Positions 17,548-25,320 of a DNA stretch of 64,000 bases are shown here, one piece after another. The stretch is from contig NZ_JPHF01000003.1 of assembly GCF_000814325.1 (NCBI RefSeq), forward strand, positions 496,001 through 560,000. The letters are read 5' to 3'. The notes beneath the pieces were generated by a model that saw nothing but the letters and a program-made list of their open reading frames with translations, did no database searches and was not told where the DNA came from. The translations under genes and the position numbers were made by a program. The DNA is from Flavihumibacter sp. ZG627 (GTDB lineage: Bacteria > Bacteroidota > Bacteroidia > Chitinophagales > Chitinophagaceae). Within the stretch, counting starts at the first letter, position 1, and every line of letters starts with the position of its first letter.

Positions 17548-18537
17548 ATGAAAGTCGCAGTTGTGGGTGCCACCGGTCTTGTTGGCACCAAAATGTTACA
17601 GGTTCTGGCAGAGCGGAATTTTCCCCTCACCGATCTAGTGCCCGTGGCCTCTGAAAGGTCAGTTGGAAAAGAAGTGGTGTTTAAGGGAAAATCATACAAA
17701 GTAGTTAGTATGGAAGATGCTATCGCAGCTAAACCTGATGTGGCATTGTTTTCAGCAGGGGGTAGTACCTCTCTGGAATGGGCACCGAAATTTGCAGAAG
17801 CAGGGATAACGGTAATTGACAATTCTTCCGCATGGCGTATGGATCCCTCAAAACCACTTATTGTACCGGAAATCAATGCTGATGTTTTGACATCTGCGGA
17901 CAAGATTATTGCCAATCCCAATTGTTCTACCATTCAGATGGTTGTAGCACTGAACCCCCTTCACAAAGAATATGGTATCAGAAGACTGGTTGTGTCTACC
18001 TACCAAAGCGTTACCGGAACAGGCGTGAAAGCGGTTACTCAATTAATGAACGAACGCGAGGGCATCGGAGGGGAGATGGCATATAAATATCCTATCGATC
18101 TAAATGTTATTCCTCAGATTGATGTTTTCATGGATAATGGCTACACTAAAGAAGAAATGAAAATGGTAAATGAAACTAAAAAGATAATGCGTGATGATAG
18201 TATAAGAGTTACTGCTACCACGGTACGAATACCAGTAATGGGAGGTCATAGCGAAAGTGTAAACGTGGAATTCAATAAGGATTTTGATCTCACTGAAATC
18301 AGGTCTCTCCTATCTGAGGCTCCGGGCGTTATTTTGGTAGATGATCCTGCAAATGCACAATATCCTATGCCAAAAGATGCACATGAAAAGGATGATGTAT
18401 TTGTTGGCAGGCTTCGTCGTGATGAGTCACAACCAAATACATTAAACATGTGGATCGTCAGTGATAATTTGCGCAAAGGTGCTGCTACCAATGCGGTTCA
18501 GATAGCAGAATATCTACTCGGAAAAAACCTTTTATAA
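17548..18537 (+). CDS. asd: Aspartate-semialdehyde dehydrogenase
   Basis: A 329-residue enzyme that reduces aspartyl phosphate to aspartate semialdehyde with NADPH, the branch point for Lys, Met, Thr and diaminopimelate. The dinucleotide loop GATGLVGTKM is at residues 7-16, the catalytic cysteine is Cys126 in NPNCST, and the second conserved segment RIPVMGGHSES carries the catalytic histidine. Length is typical. It is preceded by a probable leader peptide and terminator, so expression may respond to aspartate-family amino acids. Confidence 0.95.
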   Translation: MKVAVVGATGLVGTKMLQVLAERNFPLTDLVPVASERSVGKEVVFKGKSYKVVSMEDAIAAKPDVALFSAGGSTSLEWAPKFAEAGITVIDNSSAWRMDPSKPLIVPEINADVLTSADKIIANPNCSTIQMVVALNPLHKEYGIRRLVVSTYQSVTGTGVKAVTQLMNEREGIGGEMAYKYPIDLNVIPQIDVFMDNGYTKEEMKMVNETKKIMRDDSIRVTATTVRIPVMGGHSESVNVEFNKDFDLTEIRSLLSEAPGVILVDDPANAQYPMPKDAHEKDDVFVGRLRRDESQPNTLNMWIVSDNLRKGAATNAVQIAEYLLGKNLL

Positions 18538-18551
18538 TTAAAAAGGAATAA

Positions 18552-18612
18552 GTAAGATTTAAGATTTAACCATATAGATCTTAAATCTTACCTCTTACCT
18601 CTTACTTCTTAC
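18552..18612. terminator. Bidirectional hairpin plus 7-bp tandem repeat
   Basis: A perfect 14-bp inverted repeat GTAAGATTTAAGAT (18552-18565) / ATCTTAAATCTTAC (18578-18591) lies between the convergent asd and DUF2461 genes, followed by the 7-bp unit CTTACCT repeated about four times with small changes (from 18587). It probably ends transcription from both sides, although no long T-tract is present. Similar pyrimidine repeats sit at other convergent junctions of the window. Confidence 0.6.
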
Positions 18613-18617
18613 CTGCC

Positions 18618-19286
18618 TCAGTCTTCCAAAGCCCTGTTCAGAAACTGCAAAAGAGGCTGCAAAGTTTCAAAAGAATCTAGAATTGTTTTAACGAGTGTTT
18701 TATCAACCAGATCATCATCAGATAATGGTTTGTCAGCTATATAGCTTTTAAACAAAAGGTAGGGTGCCGCAGAACTGTCTTTGTCAAAACCCTGCGGAAC
18801 TCGGGAGAGCTTAACACCTTCCCATTCAGAAAGAGAACCGAATACCGATTTGAATTTTTTGGATTGGAGGATTTTAGTGAATTCCTCGAGGTTATAATCG
18901 ATCTCCTGCCTAACTTTTTTAAGTGCAGGAGGCATAGGTACATATAATCCGCCACCTGTAAAACTTTGGCCTGGTTCGATATGAATATAGTAGCCAGCCA
19001 GACCTGATTTTTTTCCACCCCCATTTATACTGGCTCCGAAATTTGTTTTGTAGGGGGATTTATCGTTACTGAAACGAACATCGCGGTTGATACGAAACAT
19101 ACACTCCTTTGCTTTCAGGTTGGCAATCAAAGGATCCTTTTTACCATGCATATCAATAACCGACTGAACCAGCTGTTCCATATCTTTTTTAGCATGCTCA
19201 TATTCCTTTCGATGTTCATCGAACCAGGGCTTATTGTTGTTTTTCTTTAATGATTTCAGGTAAATGACAGTTGATTTTTGAAGCAT
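18618..19286 (-). CDS. DUF2461 domain protein
   Basis: A 222-residue protein of the DUF2461/TIGR02453 family. The typical N-terminal motif NNNKPWFDEHRKEYEHAK is at about residues 15-32. Other conserved parts are RINRDVRFSNDKSPYKTNF (about 78-96) and GYYIHIEPGQSFTGGGLY (about 107-124). No biochemical function is established for this family. It is convergent with asd across a hairpin. Confidence 0.85.
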   Translation of the reverse strand: MLQKSTVIYLKSLKKNNNKPWFDEHRKEYEHAKKDMEQLVQSVIDMHGKKDPLIANLKAKECMFRINRDVRFSNDKSPYKTNFGASINGGGKKSGLAGYYIHIEPGQSFTGGGLYVPMPPALKKVRQEIDYNLEEFTKILQSKKFKSVFGSLSEWEGVKLSRVPQGFDKDSSAAPYLLFKSYIADKPLSDDDLVDKTLVKTILDSFETLQPLLQFLNRALED

Positions 19287-19363
19287 ACTTCAAAGTTGCA
19301 ATAATTTTTCAATACTATTATTTGGTCGGGAGTTGCTGCTGAATGCTTAATTTAAAGCAACAT

Positions 19364-21079
19364 ATGAAAGAGATAACCTTGAGAAGCGCAGAATGGTTTG
19401 GCCGGGAGGGTAAAGATGGGTTCATTTACAGGGCTTGGATGAAAAACCAGGGCATACCTGATGAAACCTTTAATAATAGACCCGTCATAGGTATTTGTAA
19501 TACCTGGAGCGAGCTTACGCCATGTAATGCGCACTTCCGCGAATTGGCCGAATCGGTTAAGCGGGGTATCCTGCAGGCAGGTGGTTTTCCCGTAGAGTTT
19601 CCTGTTATGTCGCTCGGCGAAACACTTATCAAACCCACGGCTATGCTCTACAGGAATCTCGCGAGTATGGATGTGGAAGAATCTATCAGGGCTAATCCAC
19701 TTGACGGAGTAGTACTGCTATGCGGCTGTGATAAAACTACTCCTTCCTTAGTAATGGGAGCCTGCAGTGTTGACATACCAGCAATAGTTGTTTCCGGGGG
19801 GCCGATGTTAACCGGAAATTATAAAGGTCAGCATATTGGTACCAGTGATGTGTGGCGCTACCATGATGAGTTGCGTGGAAATAGGATGGAGGAAAAAGAG
19901 TTAAGGGAAATTGAATCGGCGATGTGCAGGAGTAGGGGAAGTTGTGCAGTAATGGGAACTGCATCCACGATGGCATGCATGGTTGAGTCATTGGGATTAT
20001 CTCTCCCTGGCAATGCTGCTATACCAGCTGCAGATGCGCGTCGTAAGGTTTTAGCTGAAAGATCAGGGCTTCGCATTGTGGAAATGGTTAAGGAAAATCT
20101 AACACTTTCTTCAATTCTTACAAAAGAGGCATTTGAAAATGCAATAATGGTTAATGCTGCTATTGGCGGTTCAACCAATTTTGTAATTCATTTATTAGCA
20201 ATAGCTGGTCGAATGGGTATACCACTTGAACTCTCCGAGTTAGACCCACTTTCGGCTAACATCCCTCTGCTGGTTAATCTCCAGCCCTCAGGCAATTTTT
20301 TCATGGAAGACTTTTATTATGCGGGTGGATTGCCAGTAGTAATGAAGGCTCTTGAGAAACATCTTCATCCTCATTGTATAACTGCAAACGGTAAAACAGT
20401 GAAGGAAAATAATAATGACGCAATAGGTTATAATGAAGAAGTTATTGCAAAGATTGATAGTCCTTTTAATCTATCCAGTGGCTTGGCAGTACTTAAAGGA
20501 AATCTCTGTGAGAATGGCGCGGTTATTAAACCATCGGCTGCTAGTGCCCACCTGTTGCAACATACGGGTGCTGCGGTTGTATTTGAAAATATAGAAGATT
20601 ATAAAGCAAGAATTGATAGTGATGATCTGGAAGTGGATGAGTCGTCTATACTTGTATTGAAGAATGTAGGCCCTAAAGGATATCCTGGAATGCCAGAAGT
20701 TGGTAATATGGGCCTGCCAAAAAAATTGCTCGATAAAGGAATAAAGGACATGGTGCGCATTTCAGATGGGCGGATGAGTGGCACGGGCTTCGGTACAGTG
20801 GTTTTGCACGTGTCACCTGAAGCAGCATTGGGCGGTAATTTCGCTGTTATTCGAACTGGCGACATTATTACACTAGATCTCTCAAACCGCGCCCTATCCG
20901 TTGCCCTTACTGAAGAAGAACTCGCTGAAAGGAAAAGTACTTTTGAACCCGCACCAGCACTTACAGAAAGAGGTTATGTTAGCCTTTATATAAATCATGT
21001 TCAGCAAGCTCATTTGGGAGCAGACCTGGATTTTTTACGTGGTAACTCGGGGAGCAAGCTCAGCCGGGATTCTCATTGA
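19364..21079 (+). CDS. IlvD/Edd-family sugar acid dehydratase (arabonate/xylonate type)
   Basis: A 571-residue Fe-S dehydratase (an in-frame ATG at 19343 would add 7 residues). Three cluster cysteine regions are visible: CNTWSELTPCN (Cys45), CGCDKTTP (Cys120 and Cys122) and SRGSCAVMG (Cys194). The sequence around GGFPVEFPVMSLGETLIKPT and DGVVLLCGCDKTTP resembles L-arabonate/D-xylonate dehydratases more than biosynthetic IlvD. It would convert a sugar acid into its 2-keto-3-deoxy form. It is the first of three genes, before an SDR and an SMP-30-type lactonase, which together make an oxidative sugar route. Confidence 0.8.
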   Translation: MKEITLRSAEWFGREGKDGFIYRAWMKNQGIPDETFNNRPVIGICNTWSELTPCNAHFRELAESVKRGILQAGGFPVEFPVMSLGETLIKPTAMLYRNLASMDVEESIRANPLDGVVLLCGCDKTTPSLVMGACSVDIPAIVVSGGPMLTGNYKGQHIGTSDVWRYHDELRGNRMEEKELREIESAMCRSRGSCAVMGTASTMACMVESLGLSLPGNAAIPAADARRKVLAERSGLRIVEMVKENLTLSSILTKEAFENAIMVNAAIGGSTNFVIHLLAIAGRMGIPLELSELDPLSANIPLLVNLQPSGNFFMEDFYYAGGLPVVMKALEKHLHPHCITANGKTVKENNNDAIGYNEEVIAKIDSPFNLSSGLAVLKGNLCENGAVIKPSAASAHLLQHTGAAVVFENIEDYKARIDSDDLEVDESSILVLKNVGPKGYPGMPEVGNMGLPKKLLDKGIKDMVRISDGRMSGTGFGTVVLHVSPEAALGGNFAVIRTGDIITLDLSNRALSVALTEEELAERKSTFEPAPALTERGYVSLYINHVQQAHLGADLDFLRGNSGSKLSRDSH

Positions 21080-21095
21080 GATAAAAAATACTGAT

Positions 21096-21857
21096 ATGAA
21101 GTTTAAGGATAAAGTAGCTCTGGTAACCGGTGCCGCGCAGGGGATCGGTTTTGAGATTTGCAGTCAGCTTGCTTCACAGGGGGCAATCGTAGTTCTGAAT
21201 GATATAGACTCTGTACTTGCGGAAGAAGCAGCAAATAATATAAATAAGGAATTACCTGGCTCTTGTATTTCGTTTCCCGGTGACTGCGGTGATACCGGTT
21301 TTATAACCAGAATGATAGAGACAACAATATCCCGGTTTGAGCAATTAGATATCGTTATTGCAAATGCGGGGATCACTCTGTTTGGCGATTTTTTTACCTA
21401 TTCATCACAGGATTTCAATAGGGTGATGTCGGTGAATCTCAGCGGCACATTTTTTTTGACCCAGGCTGCAGCACTCCAAATGCGTAACCAGGTAAATGGG
21501 GGAACAATTTTATTTACATCTTCTGTTACGGGGCACCAGGCTCATAAAGATCTCGCAGCGTATAGCATGAGTAAAGCTGCGGTGGAAATGCTGGCACGTA
21601 ACCTTGTAATTGAACTTTCTCCCTATGGGATAAATGTAAATGCGATTGCACCTGGTGCTACACTAACGGAGAGAACACTTAATGATCCGGATTATATAGA
21701 AACCTGGTCTAAGCTAACACCTATGGGTAGGCCGGCAACGGTTAATGATATAGCTGGAATTGCACTGTTTATGGTTTCTGATGGAGCGAAACATATAACC
21801 GGCCAAACTATTGTTGTTGATGGAGGATGGAGTTGCATAAGCCCTTCTCCTTTTTAA
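21096..21857 (+). CDS. SDR oxidoreductase, probable sugar dehydrogenase
   Basis: A 253-residue short-chain dehydrogenase. The start is the ATG at 21096, 16 bp after the dehydratase stop; the longer frame upstream overlaps that gene and has no SDR character. Visible motifs are TGAAQGIG (about residues 11-18), NAGI (about 88-91), the catalytic Ser in SSVTG, YSMSK (Tyr and Lys), and the C-terminal GQTIVVDGGW. Between a lactonase and a sugar acid dehydratase it most likely oxidises an aldose at C1 or a later intermediate. The exact sugar is not known. Confidence 0.85.
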   Translation: MKFKDKVALVTGAAQGIGFEICSQLASQGAIVVLNDIDSVLAEEAANNINKELPGSCISFPGDCGDTGFITRMIETTISRFEQLDIVIANAGITLFGDFFTYSSQDFNRVMSVNLSGTFFLTQAAALQMRNQVNGGTILFTSSVTGHQAHKDLAAYSMSKAAVEMLARNLVIELSPYGINVNAIAPGATLTERTLNDPDYIETWSKLTPMGRPATVNDIAGIALFMVSDGAKHITGQTIVVDGGWSCISPSPF

Positions 21858-21866
21858 ATTATTTTT

Positions 21867-22763
21867 ATGAAAATTAGAGCAATAGAAGCAAATGTCTCTG
21901 TAGCATCTCATCATAGCTGTTTATTGGGCGAAAGTCCTGTATGGAATACAGCCCTTAGCCAAATCATATGGGTTGATATTGTAAAGGGGGAGATTCATGA
22001 ATTATCCGTGAAAACCGGATCAATGAAAACCATTCCGGTTAACCAGATGATAGGATCTTTGGCTATTTGCAGGAACGGAAATTATATCGCCGCTTTAAAA
22101 AAAGGACTCGCATTTGTTGATAGAGCAAATGGCGAGGTAAAAATGATTGAGGATACGCTTAACCTTGAGGAGGAAATTCGATTTAATGATGGAAAGTGTG
22201 ACCCTGCTGGCAGATTTTGGGCAGGTACCATGTCCATGACAGATACAAAGGAAATTGGAGAAGTTTATATGGTGGATAAAGAACTTTACCCAAAACTAAA
22301 AATATCAAAAACTACTATTTCAAATGGAATGGCCTGGAGCAGGGAGAAAGACCGTTTTTATTTTATTGATACACCCACAATGACTGTAACAGCTTATGAT
22401 TATAATAATTCGAATGGCGACATTTCAAACCCAAAAATTGTGATCATGGTGCCTAAGGAAGATGGGTCTCCCGATGGCATGACAATCGATAACGAAGGCA
22501 TGTTGTGGATTGCTCATTGGGATGGCTGGCAAGTAACAAGATGGAATCCGTTTACAGGTGAAAAACTCCTTCAAATTCCGATGCCAGTGGCCAGGCCAAC
22601 CTGCTGCACCTTCGGGGGAGATGACCTAACTGACCTTTATATTAGTTCTTCGAAAGAGGGCCTCTCTGATAATGAATTAATTCAACAGCCTCACGCTGGT
22701 AAACTATTTGTAGTCCGTAATTGTGGTTATACAGGAATTCCAACGGTTGAATTTGTGCAGTAA
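21867..22763 (+). CDS. SMP-30/gluconolactonase family protein
   Basis: A 298-residue six-bladed beta-propeller of the SMP-30/gluconolactonase/LRE family. Metal ligands of the family can be seen: Glu in LLGESPVWN near residue 20, Asn in the ISNGMAWS segment, and Asp in SPDGMTIDNEG; FNDGKCDPAGRFWAGTM is the family signature. It would hydrolyse the sugar lactone made by the SDR to the acid used by the dehydratase. It starts 9 bp after the SDR gene. Confidence 0.85.
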   Translation: MKIRAIEANVSVASHHSCLLGESPVWNTALSQIIWVDIVKGEIHELSVKTGSMKTIPVNQMIGSLAICRNGNYIAALKKGLAFVDRANGEVKMIEDTLNLEEEIRFNDGKCDPAGRFWAGTMSMTDTKEIGEVYMVDKELYPKLKISKTTISNGMAWSREKDRFYFIDTPTMTVTAYDYNNSNGDISNPKIVIMVPKEDGSPDGMTIDNEGMLWIAHWDGWQVTRWNPFTGEKLLQIPMPVARPTCCTFGGDDLTDLYISSSKEGLSDNELIQQPHAGKLFVVRNCGYTGIPTVEFVQ

Positions 22764-22779
22764 TAGATTGTAGATTTAA

Positions 22780-24615
22780 TCATAGGGCGGAAAGACTTCC
22801 TCCCTTAGCAAATATTCGATCTATTTTTTTTTCAGTTGCGGCATCGGTCTCAACAGGTGGTGCATGATGTGGTTTTATCCGGGCATCAATTACAATCGGG
22901 CCATTACAACCCCAATGCTTATGAGAGATAAAACTATCAATACCATATATGTCGTGTGATGGATTACATCTTGTAAAACTGACCCATAAAAAATTTCGAA
23001 GATTAGCAGCAATGAAGCCCGCATCGTCGCACCATATGATCAAAGGCAGGTCCTGGAGATTGTCTAACCTGTTTTTCAGCTGTTCATCCATTTTCTGAAT
23101 AGTAGCATGTGCATCATGCTCCGTGCTATATCCTGAGGTTTGAATGGCAACTATACCTGGCATAACCCACTTTACATCCGTAATTCCTGTAAGGTCCTTA
23201 ATAACTTGCGGAACCTCAGAACATAAGCTCCTTATTTCTTCACCATAAGCTGCAAAAACAACTTTACTGCCGGTATTGAGTCCTGTACCCGAATAATCAA
23301 GTGTATCAATTGTAGTATTAGTATAGAAATGAATATCACGGCTTGTGTTGATCCTCTTAAGTACAAACTGCAGGTATTCTTCAACGTTATGGGTAGTTAA
23401 CCTGTTGCTATCATCAGCTGTTATGAACAGGAATTTAGCAAGGCTAAGCTGACCAGTTCCAAGAACGTGATTAGCAATAGTCAACAATTCTGCAGGTTGC
23501 TTTGTAGGTGTATAAGGGGTATATCTCTCGCTCCCAATTGCCAGTAGCAGAGGATGAACACCCGCAGCATCTACAGCATGCACCTCTTTTAATCCCGGCA
23601 CCTCCTGAGGTATTGCAGCGCCCGTCATCTCATGAATCAGCTGGCCGAAACTGGTGTCTTCCTGTGGTGGCCTGCCTACAACTGTAAATGGCCAGATAGC
23701 ATTTTTTCGTGCGTATACTTTATGTACACGCATTACAGGAAATGGATGCTTTAGACTATAATATCCCAGATGATCGCCAAAGGGTCCTTCAGGCTTGTTA
23801 TCACCGGGATAAACTTCACCGGTGATAACAAAATCAGCATCAGTACTTATACAAAATCCATCTTCATAACTATATCGGAACCTACGTCCACCAAGTACTC
23901 CAGCGAATGTCATTTCGCTAATACCTTCTGGTAATGGCATCACTGCAGAAACTGTGTGGGAAGGAGGTCCGCCCGCAAAGACACTTACCTTCAGCGGCTG
24001 CCCCTTACTGTTAGCCTTGGTTTGATGAATGCCGATACCACGATGCAGTTGGTAATGCAACCCTACTTCCTTATCTGGTATATATTCATTACCAGAGAGC
24101 TGGATCCTGTACATTCCAAGATTTGCATGCATTATACCCGGCTTGTCAATATCTTCAGTATAAACCTGGGGCAGGGTAACAAAAGCGCCGCCATCCATTG
24201 GCCAGTGCTGTATCTGCGGAATATCCGAAACCCGGATCTCCTGTTGTAAAACTGGCTTATTGCCAGGATTTTTCATTGGTAAGGCTTTTATGGCAGCCAA
24301 TGCGGCGCCAACATTTCCAAATGGATTCTTTAGCGCTTTCACTGGGTCATTTTTCAACACAATAATCTGTTGCACCGAGCGAAGGGTTTCCCTAAAAATA
24401 AACCTGCTCCTGTTAAGCGTTCCAAATATATTTGACGCTGCACGAAAACGACTTCCTTTTACATTTTCAAAAAGCAATGCTGGACCCTGTTGTTCGTATA
24501 CCCTTAAATGTATGGCCGCCATTTCCAGATGGGGGTCAACTTCTTCTTTTATTCGTACCAGCTGTCCGTTTTTTTCCAGGTCTAGCAGGCATTCTTCCAT
24601 TGATTGATAAGCCAT
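22780..24615 (-). CDS. UbiD-family decarboxylase
   Basis: A 611-residue UbiD-like decarboxylase using prenylated FMN. The start is the ATG at 24615; the frame extends 13 codons upstream, but that extension is a run of Phe/Leu without homology. Landmarks include the N-terminal GQLVRIKEEVDPHLEMAAIHLRV, PFGDHLGYYS and the FTVVGRPPQEDT segment (Glu residues of the active site), and SFTRCNPSHDIYGIDSF near the end. In Bacteroidota a UbiD protein of this length is usually placed in menaquinone biosynthesis, which is a family inference. A perfect TACTTTTG element ends 4 nt before the ATG. Confidence 0.88.
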   Translation of the reverse strand: MAYQSMEECLLDLEKNGQLVRIKEEVDPHLEMAAIHLRVYEQQGPALLFENVKGSRFRAASNIFGTLNRSRFIFRETLRSVQQIIVLKNDPVKALKNPFGNVGAALAAIKALPMKNPGNKPVLQQEIRVSDIPQIQHWPMDGGAFVTLPQVYTEDIDKPGIMHANLGMYRIQLSGNEYIPDKEVGLHYQLHRGIGIHQTKANSKGQPLKVSVFAGGPPSHTVSAVMPLPEGISEMTFAGVLGGRRFRYSYEDGFCISTDADFVITGEVYPGDNKPEGPFGDHLGYYSLKHPFPVMRVHKVYARKNAIWPFTVVGRPPQEDTSFGQLIHEMTGAAIPQEVPGLKEVHAVDAAGVHPLLLAIGSERYTPYTPTKQPAELLTIANHVLGTGQLSLAKFLFITADDSNRLTTHNVEEYLQFVLKRINTSRDIHFYTNTTIDTLDYSGTGLNTGSKVVFAAYGEEIRSLCSEVPQVIKDLTGITDVKWVMPGIVAIQTSGYSTEHDAHATIQKMDEQLKNRLDNLQDLPLIIWCDDAGFIAANLRNFLWVSFTRCNPSHDIYGIDSFISHKHWGCNGPIVIDARIKPHHAPPVETDAATEKKIDRIFAKGGSLSAL

Positions 24616-24640
24616 ATGCAAAAGTAATAGGTGAAAAAAG

Positions 24641-24670
24641 AAAAACACCGGCAAGCTTGCCAGTGTTTTT
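24641..24670 (-). terminator. Terminator of the NUMOD4/HNH gene
   Basis: A 30-base palindrome with one mismatch, with AAAAACAC and GTGTTTTT at the ends and GGCAAGCTTGCC in the middle. On the minus strand it lies 34 bp after the HNH-gene stop and is followed by a T-rich stretch, as expected for rho-independent termination ahead of the ubiD promoter. Confidence 0.75.
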
Positions 24671-24703
24671 AATTCCTAAGAATATTTTGTATGTTTTCCT
24701 GAC

Positions 24704-25267
24704 CTATTTCACTTTTGCCCAGTTTTCACCGCTTTTGATACGATACATGGTCATCTCACTCACCCCATATTTTTCAGCAAGTTGTCGAATAGTTAGCGTT
24801 CGTTTTTTACTACTTAAAGTCTTCTTAATAGACCGTACCTGCGTTGCATTTAGTTTTAACCCCGTTGACCGGTTAGCCTGGATTTTTTTGTAGGCAACTT
24901 TTGCAGGACTGCTCTGCTGGTGCTCAATCATTTCTTCAAGGGTTGCCCACTTGAGATTCTTGACGGAATTATCTGTCTTGTTGTGATTGATGTGAATCAC
25001 ATAGCGGTGCTTGTTAGAAGGTTTCTTGAGGAACAAACGCGCAATCTCCCGATGAATATACAACGTACCGTTATTTCCCGGTCGGTGTAGATTAAGCGTC
25101 TTGTATCCGGTGGTGAGAGAACCGTTAAGCAACTTGCCATCTTCATTGACAGATTCCGTGAAACTGGCAACACGGCCACTTGATGACAATGCATACTGTT
25201 TGCGAAGATGTTTCCATCCCGGAAACTGAAGTGGCTTCCATACTTCGCCTGATAATGATTTGATCAT
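24704..25267 (-). CDS. NUMOD4/HNH endonuclease-like protein with C-terminal HTH
   Basis: A 187-residue protein in three parts: a NUMOD4 module at the N-terminus (EVWKPLQFPGWKHL...YALSSSGRVAS, about residues 8-36), an HNH nuclease-like core (about residues 60-115, with HREIARLFL and the HINHNKTDN motif) and a C-terminal helix-turn-helix of the NUMOD1/resolvase type (TIRQLAEKYGVSEMTMYRIKSG, about residues 157-178). This is the architecture of homing-type endonucleases of phages. Here it stands between ubiD and ligA with no intron, so it is free-standing or a domesticated regulator. Confidence is high in the domains, low in the role. Confidence 0.8.
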   Translation of the reverse strand: MIKSLSGEVWKPLQFPGWKHLRKQYALSSSGRVASFTESVNEDGKLLNGSLTTGYKTLNLHRPGNNGTLYIHREIARLFLKKPSNKHRYVIHINHNKTDNSVKNLKWATLEEMIEHQQSSPAKVAYKKIQANRSTGLKLNATQVRSIKKTLSSKKRTLTIRQLAEKYGVSEMTMYRIKSGENWAKVK

Positions 25268-25320
25268 CGTACCCTTTTTTCTAAAGTTACGAAAAGATAT
25301 GCCACAAAAGCATTATGCGT

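Noticed and set aside
19364-21079. Biosynthetic dihydroxy-acid dehydratase IlvD
   Set aside because: The context (SDR, SMP-30 lactonase) and the motif set around GGFPVEFPVMSLGET fit a sugar acid dehydratase better; no other ilv gene is nearby.
24704-25267. Homing endonuclease within a group I intron
   Set aside because: Flanking genes ubiD and ligA are intact and complete, so there is no interrupted gene and no intron structure was seen.
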